A DNA stretch of 64,000 bases from Pelagibius sp040217155. Its GTDB lineage: Bacteria > Pseudomonadota > Alphaproteobacteria > Kiloniellales > Kiloniellaceae. The stretch covers positions 124,001-188,000 of the forward strand of contig JAVJNS010000007.1 of the NCBI GenBank assembly GCA_040217155.1, written 5' to 3'. Under the pieces are notes generated by a model. It did no database searches and was not told the origin of the DNA. It worked only from the letters and a program-made list of their open reading frames with translations. A program made the translations under genes and the position numbers. Positions 1 to 8,928 of the stretch are shown here, one piece after another (the first letter of the stretch is position 1; each line of letters begins with the position of its first letter).

Positions 1-699
1 CACCAGGCGCAGCGACTTGGCCTTGTTGAGACCGGCGCGCCGCTCGATGAATTCGGCGGTCCAGGGCCCGGCGGCATTGACCAGGGCACGGGCCGTCACC
101 TCGCGCTCCGCGCCATTGCGCCGGTCGCGCAACACGATCCGCCAGTGGTCATCCTCGCGGCGCGCCGAAACGCACTCGACACGGGTCAGCACTTCGGCGC
201 CGCGTTCGCGCGCGTCCATGGCGTTCAGCACGACAAGGCGCGAATCCTGCACCCAGCAATCCGAGTAGACGAAGGCCTTGCGAAGACCGGCGTCCAGCGG
301 CGCGCCCGCCGGATGGCGGCGCAGGTCGATGCCCTCGGAGGCGGGCAGCAGCTTGCGCCCGCCCAGGTGGTCATAGAGAAACAGACCGAGGCGGATCATC
401 CAGGCCGGCCGCAGCCCCTTGTTGTGAGGCAGCACGAAGCGCAGCGGCCAGATGATGTGGGGCGCCGAGCGCAGCAGCACTTCGCGCTCGATCAAGGCTT
501 TGCGCACCAGGCGGAACTCGTAATATTCGAGATAGCGCAGGCCGCCGTGGATGAGCTTGGTGCTGGCCGAGGAGGTGGCGCTGGCGAGATCGTTCTTTTC
601 GCAAAGCAACACGGAGAGGCCGCGACCGGCCGCATCCCGGGCAATTCCGGCGCCGTTGATGCCGCCGCCAACGATGACGATGTCGAGCGTTTCGGCCAT
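1..699 (-). CDS. glpD: Glycerol-3-phosphate dehydrogenase, 3' end cut by window edge
   Basis: Reading leftward from the ATG at 699, the frame stays open for 233 codons to the window edge, so only the N-terminal part of this roughly 500-residue flavoenzyme is present. It begins MAETLDIVIVGGGINGAG, a Rossmann FAD-binding GxGxxG. It continues with the GlpD hallmarks SATSSASTKLIHGGLRYLE and, further on, NAAGPW. Family knowledge: it oxidises sn-glycerol-3-phosphate to dihydroxyacetone phosphate at the inner membrane and feeds electrons to quinone. The DeoR-type regulator glpR lies directly upstream on the same strand, which supports the assignment. The 281-bp gap between them holds GlpR-box-like sequence. 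Confidence 0.93.
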   Translation of the reverse strand, partial: MAETLDIVIVGGGINGAGIARDAAGRGLSVLLCEKNDLASATSSASTKLIHGGLRYLEYYEFRLVRKALIEREVLLRSAPHIIWPLRFVLPHNKGLRPAWMIRLGLFLYDHLGGRKLLPASEGIDLRRHPAGAPLDAGLRKAFVYSDCWVQDSRLVVLNAMDARERGAEVLTRVECVSARREDDHWRIVLRDRRNGAEREVTARALVNAAGPWTAEFIERRAGLNKAKSLRLV

Positions 700-814
700 T
701 CCCGAAAGCCTGCCTCCCCAATCTTCGCCCGGTTTCCGGGTCGTTCCGGCGCTCTAGCCGGAATGCTTATTGAGCCGTCAGCATATGGCAGCCCCGGGCG
801 GCTTGGCAACGGTT

Positions 815-834
815 AATTTTCGGAAATGAACATT
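815..834. promoter_or_regulatory. Imperfect GlpR-like box upstream of glpD
   Basis: The sequence AATTTTCGGAAATGAACATT shares its whole left half with the better operator at 1844-1863 and keeps a degenerate right half (TGAACATT in place of CCGAAAATT). It lies 116 bp upstream of the glpD start. Further TTCG/CGAA half-sites follow near 835-850 and 925-940. This is consistent with GlpR repression of glpD, but the match is imperfect and this is inference. Confidence 0.4.
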
Positions 835-980
835 CTCGAACAATTCGTTGGAATCTGAAGTCTTTCCCAGCGGTGAAACCGGTACAATCAGCCATTTCCC
901 GCCTTCGCGGGCGACGGAAAATGAAAACTTTCGAAGATTCCGGTGCCCCAAAGCCGCTGGCCAAATCGACCCGGCGGCTC

Positions 981-1796
981 TTAGGGCGCCACGTGCAGCT
1001 CCACCTCTGCCGCCGCGAGGATTTCCAGCATCGGCTTCGGCGGCAGGCGGTCGGTGAAGAGCGCGTCGATTTCATCGACGTGGCCGAGGCGCACCATGGC
1101 GTTGCGCCCGAACTTGGTGTGGTCGGTGGCCAGAAACACCCGGCGCGCGTTCTTGATGATGGCCTGGGCCGCCCGTACCTCCCGATAGTCGAAGTCCAGC
1201 AAGGTGCCGTCGTCGTCGATGCCCGAGATCCCGATGATGCCGAAGTCGACCTTGAACTGCTGGATGGTATCGATGCTGGCCTCGCCGACGATGCCGCGGT
1301 CGCGGCTGCGCACGACGCCGCCGGTGACGATGATCTCGAAATCCGGACGTCCGGCTAAAATATTGGCAACATTGAGGTTATTGGTAATAATCCGAAGATC
1401 TTTGTGATCCACCAGCGCCTTGGCGACCTCCTCGGTCGTGGTGCCGATATTGATGAACATCGAGGCGTTGTCGGGAATCTCCGCGGCGACCACCCGGGCG
1501 AGGCGCGCCTTTTCTTCCTGGTGCAGCACCTGGCGGGTCTGGTAGGCGAGGTTTTCGACGCTGGAGGGCAGGCCGGCGCCACCGTGGTAGCGGCGCAGCA
1601 GGGCCTGGTCGCAAAGCTGGTTGATGTCGCGCCGGATGGTCTGCGGCGTCACGTTGAAATGGTCGGCCAGCGCCTCGATGGCGACGAAGCCGCGCTCGCG
1701 CACCAGGGCGATGATCTGCTCCTGACGCTGGTTCAACTCGCTGCGCGGCGCGCCGGCCAACTCGCTACCGGCAGCAGACCTCGATGCACTGATCAT
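981..1796 (-). CDS. glpR: DeoR-family repressor of glycerol-3-phosphate genes
   Basis: A 271-residue DeoR-family regulator. The N-terminal winged helix-turn-helix (about residues 20-75) contains VAIEALADHFNVTPQTIRRD and the following RRYHGGA typical of GlpR. The C-terminal DeoRC effector domain (about 90-250) has the NIGTTTEEVAKAL phosphate-binding loop. The ATG at 1796 was chosen because the open frame upstream to 1922 lacks conservation and runs through the operator. It sits immediately upstream of glpD on the same strand, and its own leader contains a near-perfect GlpR operator, so autoregulation is likely. The expected inducer is glycerol-3-phosphate by family analogy. Confidence 0.9.
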   Translation of the reverse strand: MISASRSAAGSELAGAPRSELNQRQEQIIALVRERGFVAIEALADHFNVTPQTIRRDINQLCDQALLRRYHGGAGLPSSVENLAYQTRQVLHQEEKARLARVVAAEIPDNASMFINIGTTTEEVAKALVDHKDLRIITNNLNVANILAGRPDFEIIVTGGVVRSRDRGIVGEASIDTIQQFKVDFGIIGISGIDDDGTLLDFDYREVRAAQAIIKNARRVFLATDHTKFGRNAMVRLGHVDEIDALFTDRLPPKPMLEILAAAEVELHVAP

Positions 1797-1843
1797 CCCG
1801 GGCCGTCTCCTTGGAAGGGGCCAAGAGCATAGATCAGGCAGAC

Positions 1844-1863
1844 AATTTTCGGAACCGAAAATT
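1844..1863. promoter_or_regulatory. GlpR-type operator upstream of glpR
   Basis: Perfect 9-bp inverted repeat AATTTTCGG / CCGAAAATT separated by AA. The core TTCG-N4-CGAA has the same geometry as the known E. coli GlpR operator. It lies 48 bp upstream of the glpR start codon, where a repressor would overlap the promoter. Confidence 0.7.
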
Positions 1864-2055
1864 CCGAACATGCGCGCCGCCGCTGCCGCTCTCTTTTCGG
1901 GGCGTGAAAGCCGGCACCACAACCCTATATAGTGATGGCCCTATGAAGTGATGGCACAACTGCGCGACTCTCCCGAAAGACACGCAAGGGGGCTGCCGGC
2001 CCCTACTTTCCTACCGGGGCCATGGCCCTCATACCTTCGATGACAGGAATCGACT

Positions 2056-3726
2056 ATGGCAGATGTCGCCCCCCTCGCTCCGAAGCAGCCGGAAGCCCTG
2101 GCGCCGAGCGACTACAACCTTTCCATCGAACCCTCGGACAAGCGGGTGAAGGTGAAGTTCAACGGCCAGGCCGTCGCCGACAGCCGCCGCGCCCTGGTGT
2201 TGAAGGAGACCCGCCTGCCACCGGTCTTCTATCTGCCGCGCGAGGACGTCGCGATGGACTTCCTCCGACCCACCGAGCACCGCACCTATTGCCCGTTCAA
2301 GGGCACGGCCACCTACTGGACGGTCGCGGTGGGCGACAAGACGGCGGAGAACGCCGCCTGGAGCTACGAGGATCCGATCGAGGAGGGCCTCGGCATCCGC
2401 GGTTACATCGCCTTCTACTGGAACCAGATGGACGCCTGGTCCGAGCACGGCCAGCAGGTCGAAATCGACCAGAGCGAATCCGGCATCGAGAACGGCAACC
2501 CGCTGGCCGACTGGTTGTTGCGGGAAGCCTGGGAAGCGGCCTCTTCGGCCGAGCTGGTCGACCGCTTCGCCCGGCAGCTGGTCGAGGCCGGCATCGGCGT
2601 TATGCGTCTCAGCATGCTGATCCCGACGCTGCACCCGCAGATGGCGGGGCATGCCTTCGTCTGGCGGCGCGGCGGCGAGATTGTCGATGCGCGCGACCTG
2701 CCCCACTTCGACCTGCAGTCCGAGTCTTATTTGAAGAGCCCGATCATCCGCATCATGAACGGTGAAGGCGGCATCCGGCGGCGCCTGGAAGGGGCCAGCC
2801 CGCCGCGCGACTTCCCGATCCTGGAAGACCTGCGGGCCGAGGGCGCGACCGACTACGTCGCCATGCCGATGCTGTTCTCGACCGGCAAGATCAACGCCAT
2901 GACCCTGGCCAGCGACCGGCCCGGCGGCTTCACCACCAGGGAACTGGGCTGGGTCTACGAGATCCTGCCGGTGCTCAGCCGCCTGCTGGAAGTGCAGGCG
3001 CTGCACCGAAGCTCGCGCTCGCTGATGGACACCTACCTGGGCGCCTACACCGGCCAGCGGGTGCTCAACGGCCTGATCAAGCGCGGCGACGGCGAGGACA
3101 TTCCCGCGGTCATCTGGTACTGCGACCTGCGCGGCTCCACCGCCCTGGCGGATAGCCTGGATCGGCACACCTATCTCGACCTGCTGAACCGCTACTTCGA
3201 GGCCATGGCCGGCGCCGTGCTGGACCACGGCGGCGAGGTGCTGAAATTCATCGGCGACGGCCTGCTGGCCATCTTCCCGATGGAGAAAGCCACCGGCGCC
3301 GAAAGCGAAATGATGTTCTGCACCGAGGAGGGTGACCAGGGCTTTTGCGGATACGACGCCTGCGGCAAGGCGCTCGAGGCCGCGCGCGACGCGCTGAAGC
3401 GCATGAAAGAGGTGAACGACGAGCTGACGGGAGCCGGCCGCCCGCCGCTGGGCTTCGGCCTGTCGCTGCACCTGGGCAACGTCACCTACGGCAACATCGG
3501 CGCCGCCAGCCGTCTCGATTTCACCGTCATCGGCCCGGCCACCAACGAGGCCGCCCGCATGGATGCCCTGACCAAAGAGTTGAGCCTGCCCGTGCTGATG
3601 TCCGAAGAGTTCCAACGCTTTGTCCCCGAGACCCTGGTCTCCGTCGGCCGTCACAGCTTTCGCGGCGTCACTCAGAGTCGGGAGATCTTCACCCTGCCGG
3701 AACTGAAGCGAACCGCCACCGAGTGA
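2056..3726 (+). CDS. DUF427 - class III adenylate cyclase fusion protein
   Basis: A 556-residue protein with an unusual domain order. Residues about 28-130 match DUF427 (TRLPPVFYLPREDV, YCPFKGTATYW, WSYEDP). A middle region of about 180 residues resembles a GAF-like sensory segment found before some cyclases. Residues about 350-545 are a class III nucleotide cyclase: metal-binding Asp357 in WYCDLRGSTALAD and Asp401 in KFIGDGLLAIF, adenine-selecting Lys397 and Asp488 (LDFTVIG), and the transition-state Asn/Arg motif in ATNEAARM. All catalytic residues look intact, so cAMP synthesis is likely. No membrane segment is seen, so it is probably cytosolic. It stands alone between glpR (divergent) and an MscS gene. 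Confidence 0.85.
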   Translation: MADVAPLAPKQPEALAPSDYNLSIEPSDKRVKVKFNGQAVADSRRALVLKETRLPPVFYLPREDVAMDFLRPTEHRTYCPFKGTATYWTVAVGDKTAENAAWSYEDPIEEGLGIRGYIAFYWNQMDAWSEHGQQVEIDQSESGIENGNPLADWLLREAWEAASSAELVDRFARQLVEAGIGVMRLSMLIPTLHPQMAGHAFVWRRGGEIVDARDLPHFDLQSESYLKSPIIRIMNGEGGIRRRLEGASPPRDFPILEDLRAEGATDYVAMPMLFSTGKINAMTLASDRPGGFTTRELGWVYEILPVLSRLLEVQALHRSSRSLMDTYLGAYTGQRVLNGLIKRGDGEDIPAVIWYCDLRGSTALADSLDRHTYLDLLNRYFEAMAGAVLDHGGEVLKFIGDGLLAIFPMEKATGAESEMMFCTEEGDQGFCGYDACGKALEAARDALKRMKEVNDELTGAGRPPLGFGLSLHLGNVTYGNIGAASRLDFTVIGPATNEAARMDALTKELSLPVLMSEEFQRFVPETLVSVGRHSFRGVTQSREIFTLPELKRTATE

Positions 3727-3859
3727 TCTCAATCTTGACTCCGCCATCACGGCGCAGCGCCACAAGGGCGGGTTTAACTTCCCGGCAGAGTCTTCGCGGT
3801 AACGGCGCCGGAAAAATTCCTATAGGATTGGCGACCGATGAACCGCAGGGTGCCGAACC

Positions 3860-5164
3860 ATGGAATGGCTGGCCGAACGTTCTGAAACGATCTTGCGGGA
3901 TACGCTGACGCTTCTGGCAAGCCCGGACTTCTATATTCAGATCGCCATCGTCGTCGTGGCGCTGCCCCTGGCCTGGTTCTTAGCCTCCTATGCCCGTTCT
4001 CACGTCAAGATTTTCCGGGAGGAACCTCAGCCAGGGCCGCTCCTCGAGCTGCGCGGCAGCGTCCACAAACTGCGAAAGCTGCTGTTCCCCATCATGGCGG
4101 CCATCGTCTTCGGGGCCGCCACGGCGCTCAGTTCAGGCGCTGTCGGCGAAGCCTGGCTGGCGCGAGCCGCCCAAGGCGCGGCCTTCGTCTTTCTGGCCTA
4201 CAGCCTGGCCGACCATTTCATCAAGAACACCACGATCATCCTGATCCTGAAATGGGTGGGTGTTCCGATCGCGCTGCTCTACATGCTGGGCCTGCTGAGC
4301 GACGTAACCGAGCATCTCGACAGCATCTCGTTTGAGATCGGCAACATCCGCATCACCCTCTATGCGATTTTGCGCACCTTCGTCTTCGGCGTCATTCTGT
4401 TCTGGCTCGGCCGCTTGTCGAACTCCACCGGCCAACGTGTCATCCGCACCCAGGCCGCGCTCGATGCCGGCACCCGCGAAGTCGTCGCCAAGCTGTTCGA
4501 GATCGGCATCTTCGTTCTGATTTTCCTGCTGCTGCTGAACGTCATGGGCATCGACCTGACGGCCTTGGCGGTGTTCGGGGGGGCGCTCGGCGTCGGGCTC
4601 GGCTTCGGTCTGCAGCAGATCGCCTCCAACTTCATTTCCGGCATCATCATCCTGCTCGACCGCACCATCACCATCGGCGACTACATCGAACTCGAGGATG
4701 GGCGTTCCGGCACGCTGCGCGAACTGACCATGCGCTCGGCAACCCTGGAGACCTTCGACGGCAAGGACATCATGGTGCCGAACGAACGCTTCATCACCAC
4801 GGCCTTCGTCAACTGGACCCACAACAACAAGAAGCAGCGCTATTCCCTGCATGTGCAGGTCGCCTACGACACCGATCTCGAGAAGCTCTTCGACGTCCTC
4901 CGCGAGACCGTCGCCAGCCATCCCAAGGTGCTGAGCGGCGACGACCTGCCGATCGCCGAGCGGCCCGATGCCGAAATCGAGAGCTTCGGCGATTCGGGCA
5001 TCGACATCCTGATAGAGTTCTGGATGGAGGGTATCGATGACGGCGACAACAGGGTCGGCGGCGACCTTCTGCTGATGATCTGGATGGCGCTGAAAGCCGA
5101 CGGCATCGAGATCCCCTTCCCGCAACGCGAAATCAAAATCCTCAAACAGGCCACGGCGTCCTGA
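3860..5164 (+). CDS. MscS-family mechanosensitive channel
   Basis: A 434-residue membrane protein with about five hydrophobic helices in residues 20-240. They end in the pore-lining MscS signature GGALGVGLGFGLQQIASNF, followed by the beta domain entry DRTITIGDYIELEDGRSG. The C-terminal soluble vestibule domain (about 290-425) includes VPNERFITTAFVNWTH. Family role: tension-gated release of solutes on osmotic downshift, inner membrane. It is longer than E. coli MscS (286 residues) because of extra N-terminal helices, as in the MscK/YbdG-like classes. It is separated from the cyclase gene by 133 bp and appears monocistronic. Confidence 0.9.
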   Translation: MEWLAERSETILRDTLTLLASPDFYIQIAIVVVALPLAWFLASYARSHVKIFREEPQPGPLLELRGSVHKLRKLLFPIMAAIVFGAATALSSGAVGEAWLARAAQGAAFVFLAYSLADHFIKNTTIILILKWVGVPIALLYMLGLLSDVTEHLDSISFEIGNIRITLYAILRTFVFGVILFWLGRLSNSTGQRVIRTQAALDAGTREVVAKLFEIGIFVLIFLLLLNVMGIDLTALAVFGGALGVGLGFGLQQIASNFISGIIILLDRTITIGDYIELEDGRSGTLRELTMRSATLETFDGKDIMVPNERFITTAFVNWTHNNKKQRYSLHVQVAYDTDLEKLFDVLRETVASHPKVLSGDDLPIAERPDAEIESFGDSGIDILIEFWMEGIDDGDNRVGGDLLLMIWMALKADGIEIPFPQREIKILKQATAS

Positions 5165-5198
5165 CGTTTCGGTGCCTGTCCTGCGTCCCGCAAGCCGG

Positions 5199-6077
5199 TC
5201 ATTCGCTGCGGTAGCGGTCTTCTTCGGCGTAGTAGGCGTTGAAACCGACGACGTCGCGCAGGGTCGCGAAGTCGAGCAGGTCTTTCGGGTGCTCGCCGGT
5301 CTTGAAGCCGGCGAGGGCGTCCTGCATGGCCTTTATCGCCGCCGAAAGCAGGGTCATGGGATAGGCGGCCAGGCTGAAGCCGATCTCCTGCAGCGCGGCG
5401 GGCGGCAGGACCGGCGTTTCCCCCTGCTCGATCAGGTTGGCCAGGGTCGGCCGGTCGGTGGCCTGGCAGAAGGCGCGCATCTCCGCCTCCGACTTCGGCG
5501 CCTCGAGGAACAGGATGTCGGCACCGGCCTCGGTGAAGGCCTCGACCCGCCGCAGGCCCTCGTCCAGGCCATCGGTCCCCCTGGCGTCGGTGCGCGCCAG
5601 GATCAGGATGTCGGCGCCCTCGTCGCGGGCGTCGGCGGCGGCACGGACGCGGGCCACGGCCTCACCGCGGTCGACGACGGCCTTGCCGCGGGTGTGACCG
5701 CAGCGCTTCGGCCAGACCTGATCCTCGATCATCACCGCGGCGAAGCCGGCCTGAGCATAGCCGCGCACCGTGCGCTTCACGTTGACCGCGTTGCCGTAGC
5801 CGGTGTCGCCGTCGCCGATGACCGGAATCGACGTCGCCGCGCAGACGTTGCGGCCGGTGTCGACGATCTCACCGTAGGAGACCAGCCCGGTATCCGGCAG
5901 CCCGAGGCGCGCCGCCGAGACGGCGAAACCGCTCATGAAAGTCACGGGGAAACCGGCCTGCTCGATGAGGCGCGCCGAGAGCGCATCGAAGCAGCAGGGC
6001 ATCACCGCCAACTCCGGCTTGGCGAGCAACGCCCTCAGTTTGTCGACGGGGCGGGCGGGCTTGGCGATTCTGGTCAT
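5199..6077 (-). CDS. Isocitrate lyase/PEP mutase family enzyme
   Basis: A 292-residue TIM-barrel protein of the ICL/PEPM superfamily. Visible motifs are PGxFDALSARLIEQAG-like MPCCFDALSARLIEQAGF near the N-terminus, GDGDTGYGNA (metal-binding Asp), IEDQ, the catalytic-loop KRCGHTRGK with the lyase cysteine, and ARTDAR. The cysteine in that loop favours a C-C lyase (2-methylisocitrate, dimethylmalate or oxaloacetate type) over a phosphonate mutase. The ATG at 6077 is preceded by AGGAAGGA at ideal spacing, so the longer frame to 6119 is rejected. Convergent with the MscS gene (34 bp apart). The substrate cannot be fixed from sequence. Confidence 0.82.
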   Translation of the reverse strand: MTRIAKPARPVDKLRALLAKPELAVMPCCFDALSARLIEQAGFPVTFMSGFAVSAARLGLPDTGLVSYGEIVDTGRNVCAATSIPVIGDGDTGYGNAVNVKRTVRGYAQAGFAAVMIEDQVWPKRCGHTRGKAVVDRGEAVARVRAAADARDEGADILILARTDARGTDGLDEGLRRVEAFTEAGADILFLEAPKSEAEMRAFCQATDRPTLANLIEQGETPVLPPAALQEIGFSLAAYPMTLLSAAIKAMQDALAGFKTGEHPKDLLDFATLRDVVGFNAYYAEEDRYRSE

Positions 6078-6202
6078 GGTCGGATCCTTCCTGGTCGCGC
6101 TGTGACTCTGGCAAAGCACAGCGTGAAATTAAAGCGGGATGTCTGGCCACCGGTGCGGGGGCCCTCTATCCTTTCGGTACAGTCGTCGCCAGGTGATCCA
6201 GG

Positions 6203-6595
6203 ATGATTCTCTCTGCCAAGAGCTCCCTGCTCCTGCTGCCAGCAGTTCCCCCTAAAGGTCCGGCGGAGCGCAATCTCGCCCTGCTGAAAGCGTCGGCAGC
6301 GCGCCTTTCGGTGCCGATGGTGAGCCCGCAGAGCGCCAATTGGCGCATCGGGCTGGCGACCGGCCGCAATCAACTGGTCGCCGCCGGTCTGCTGAGCGAG
6401 CCGGAGTCGCAGGGTCTGCCGCCCGGCACCAGGCTGTTCCAGGTGATCGACTGTCTGGACGCGGACCGGCAGCCACCCGAGCGCGACTGGGCCGGCATGG
6501 CCGCCACCCCCGTGACCACCGAAATGGTGGTCTTCGAATGGCTCGAGCGCGGCGCCACGGACGCATTCCGCGACCTGATCAAGCTGATCAAGTGA
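6203..6595 (+). CDS. Shortened isochorismatase-like protein lacking catalytic residues
   Basis: A 130-residue protein. The N-terminus (MILSAKSSLLLLPAV) and the C-terminus (ATPVTTEMVVFEWLERGATD) look like the two ends of the cysteine-hydrolase/isochorismatase fold, whose members are about 180 residues. The usual first-strand catalytic Asp (DxQ), the Lys and the nucleophilic Cys are not present, and the centre of the domain is missing or replaced by about 60 unfamiliar residues. It may be a decayed enzyme or a catalytically dead binding protein. It lies 76 bp upstream of the glyoxalase II-like gene on the same strand. The resemblance is by eye only. Confidence 0.5.
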   Translation: MILSAKSSLLLLPAVPPKGPAERNLALLKASAARLSVPMVSPQSANWRIGLATGRNQLVAAGLLSEPESQGLPPGTRLFQVIDCLDADRQPPERDWAGMAATPVTTEMVVFEWLERGATDAFRDLIKLIK

Positions 6596-6671
6596 GCCGG
6601 CGATGGCCCCCCGCGCCGTGATCCTCTAGACTTGACGACGAGTATGGAGTGGATCGACAAGGAGCGCCTAG

Positions 6672-7463
6672 ATGATCGTCGAGCAGATCTGGACCGCCAA
6701 CGCCTACCGAAATTTCAATTACCTGATCGCCTGCGCCGAGACCGGCGAGGCGCTGGCGATCGATCCCCTCGATCACAAGAAGTGCCTGGCCGAGGCCAAG
6801 GCGCGCGGCTGGGATATCACCCAGATTCTCAACACCCACGAACACGGCGACCACATCGGCGGCAACAAGCCGGTGGTGGCGGCAACCGGCGCCAAGATCC
6901 TGGCGCACAAGAACGCCAGTGACCGCATTCCCGGCATGGACCGGGGCCTCGGCGCCGGAGACGTGGTGAAGATCGGCAAGACGGTGGAACTGGAGGTACT
7001 CGACACGCCGGGCCATACCATGAGCCATGTCTGCCTGCTGTCGCGCAGCGACCAGCCGGGCCTGTTCTGCGGAGACACGCTGTTCAACGCCGGCGCCGGC
7101 AACTGCCACAACGGCGGCCACCCCAACGAGCTCTACCAGACCTTCGCCGATCAGTTGTCCAAGCTGCCCGAGGCGACGCAGATCTATCCGGGACACGACT
7201 ACATCGCCAACAACCTGCGCTTCACCCTCGACCGCGAACCGGACAACGCCGAGGCCGCGGCGCTGCTGGCCAAAGTGGACCGGCAGGACACCGACCATGC
7301 GATGGTGACGACGCTGGCCGAGGAGAAGAAGGTCAACACCTTCTTCCGACTGCAATCCCCCTCGGTGATCGCCCGGTTGCGCGAGGCCTTTCCCGACCTG
7401 CCCGACCGACCCAGCGCCAAGGAGGTCTTCCTGAAACTGCGCGAGCTGCGCAACAGCTGGTGA
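6672..7463 (+). CDS. Hydroxyacylglutathione hydrolase-like metallo-beta-lactamase fold protein
   Basis: A 263-residue glyoxalase II-like protein. The metal site is complete: T-H56-E-H58-G-D60-H61 in NTHEHGDHIGG, DTPGHTMSH, FCGDTLFNAG and the late YPGHDY. The C-terminal helical region ends in KEVFLKLRELRN, like the GloB C-terminal domain. Family reaction: hydrolysis of S-D-lactoylglutathione or a related thioester to acid and glutathione in the cytosol, with a binuclear Zn/Fe site. Its stop is 21 bp from the stop of the convergent ligase gene. Confidence 0.85.
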   Translation: MIVEQIWTANAYRNFNYLIACAETGEALAIDPLDHKKCLAEAKARGWDITQILNTHEHGDHIGGNKPVVAATGAKILAHKNASDRIPGMDRGLGAGDVVKIGKTVELEVLDTPGHTMSHVCLLSRSDQPGLFCGDTLFNAGAGNCHNGGHPNELYQTFADQLSKLPEATQIYPGHDYIANNLRFTLDREPDNAEAAALLAKVDRQDTDHAMVTTLAEEKKVNTFFRLQSPSVIARLREAFPDLPDRPSAKEVFLKLRELRNSW

Positions 7464-7484
7464 TCGGTACGATATCGAGCGGCC

Positions 7485-8900
7485 CTACTGTGGGGCGAAT
7501 TCAGAGACGAATTCGAGCGGCTTACCGCTGGGACTGGACGGAATTTCGTCGACCTCCAGCAACTTCAGCTTGGGTGCGTCCTGACCAAACTGCTCGTGCC
7601 AGTTCTCCTGAAACCAGTCGGTGTATTCCTTGGGCAGCGGGCCGCCTTCCACATGGATCAGGAGGTCATAGGATTGATCGAGGCGCTGGTGGATCTGATA
7701 CTCGCGCAACCTGTCTCCTACGTCGACCGGCACATCGCGTATCGCAAACTTGATCGCAATAATCTTGCTCAGCGTATCGTCCGGCAGCCCCGCGAGGCGG
7801 CGATAGCGTCCGACAAGCTCGCCGAAGGCCGGCAGGCTGCGGCCACAACGGCATTCCCCCGTCACCGCCATCGCAAGATCGCCGGATTCGTAACGCAGCA
7901 TCGGCATCGCAAAATTGTTGAGCCCGGTTATGACAACGCGCCCCACGGAACCGGGCGGGCAGAGCTGACCGTCTTCGTCGAGAATTTCCACAAGACAATG
8001 CTCACTGTTGACATGGTATCGCCCGGCAGCACACCGCAAAGCGACAATCCCGATCTCGTTCAGGCCGTAATTCTCATCAACCGTCGCGCCAAAACATCGC
8101 GCAACACGCTGGCGCATCGGTGCTGTCATCTGCTCAGAGATCGCGTGTATGCCGGAAAGGCTCGCCGGGACGTTTCTTGCCTCGGCGAACCAGGCAAGAC
8201 GATCGATCACCGACGCATTGGCGGTAAGGTAATCTGGCTTCACTTCCAACAGCCAGTCCAGTTGACGCTTCACCGGATTGGTCACGCAGAGCCCTACTTG
8301 GGGCCCCGTCTCGAAGAAATGCCCGGCAAAGCGCCAAGCTTCGTGACGGCAGGCGGCGCCGGGCCGCTGTTTGCGCCCATCCGGCTGCGGGGGCAGGAGA
8401 CTATAGGTGCGGATCTCCGCACGGGTGCCCTGCGGATCCCAGCGAAACCAGCGAAACTGCCGTTGTGCGATGTAGTTGAAGTACAGGTTGCTGCGCCGCG
8501 TGTGGAGCACGCGCACCGTCCGTCCCGTCGTTCCCGACGAGTAGAACCACGAGTGAATTTTTTCGTTTGCCGGTAGAGCGGTCGCGCAGAGCGCTTTCTC
8601 GTTATTCAGCACATCGAACTTGCTGAGGACCGGCAGAAGGCGCAGCTGCGCCAGCCCCCCACCGGTCCGCGGCTGCAACCCCAACTTCTCAAAAAGGGCC
8701 TGATAGTGAGGAACGTTGCCGGACGCAAAGAGCATTATCCGGTCCACCGCCGCGGCCTGACCCTGCAGTACCTCGGCCGGGTCACGAAACTCGTTATGAA
8801 CCAACTCATCGAAGATTGTTTCATTCGCGAAGCGGGGTCGCAGGCGCCAGCGGCGCTGCTGGTCCCGCTCCCGATCCAAACTGGTTGCTTCGATAGCCAT
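7485..8900 (-). CDS. PaaK/CapK-like adenylate-forming enzyme, paralogue A
   Basis: A 471-residue member of the ANL superfamily related to phenylacetate-CoA ligase and CapK. It has the P-loop SSGTTGR at 121-127, the A5-like motif ENYGLNEIG, and a C-terminal PSGK whose Lys (about 460) is where the adenylation lysine falls. A probable zinc site is formed by Cys in LRCAAGRYH, the following His, and CRCG. The ATG at 8900 follows AAGGA and gives an N-terminus that aligns with its two neighbours. It is the last gene of a four-gene minus-strand unit with two homologues and an adenosine-deaminase-like gene. The substrate acid is unknown, and no carrier protein or thioesterase is nearby. Confidence 0.8.
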   Translation of the reverse strand: MAIEATSLDRERDQQRRWRLRPRFANETIFDELVHNEFRDPAEVLQGQAAAVDRIMLFASGNVPHYQALFEKLGLQPRTGGGLAQLRLLPVLSKFDVLNNEKALCATALPANEKIHSWFYSSGTTGRTVRVLHTRRSNLYFNYIAQRQFRWFRWDPQGTRAEIRTYSLLPPQPDGRKQRPGAACRHEAWRFAGHFFETGPQVGLCVTNPVKRQLDWLLEVKPDYLTANASVIDRLAWFAEARNVPASLSGIHAISEQMTAPMRQRVARCFGATVDENYGLNEIGIVALRCAAGRYHVNSEHCLVEILDEDGQLCPPGSVGRVVITGLNNFAMPMLRYESGDLAMAVTGECRCGRSLPAFGELVGRYRRLAGLPDDTLSKIIAIKFAIRDVPVDVGDRLREYQIHQRLDQSYDLLIHVEGGPLPKEYTDWFQENWHEQFGQDAPKLKLLEVDEIPSSPSGKPLEFVSEFAPQ

Positions 8901-8928
8901 GGTTCCTTGAAACGCCTCCTCCAGTTGG

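Noticed and set aside
981..1922. Longer version of glpR starting at 1922
   Set aside because: It would place the probable GlpR operator inside the coding sequence and adds a non-conserved N-terminus; ATG 1796 is preferred.
2029..3765. 578-codon open frame antisense to the cyclase gene
   Set aside because: It is the mirror of the high-GC coding frame, with no motif; the plus-strand cyclase is fully supported.
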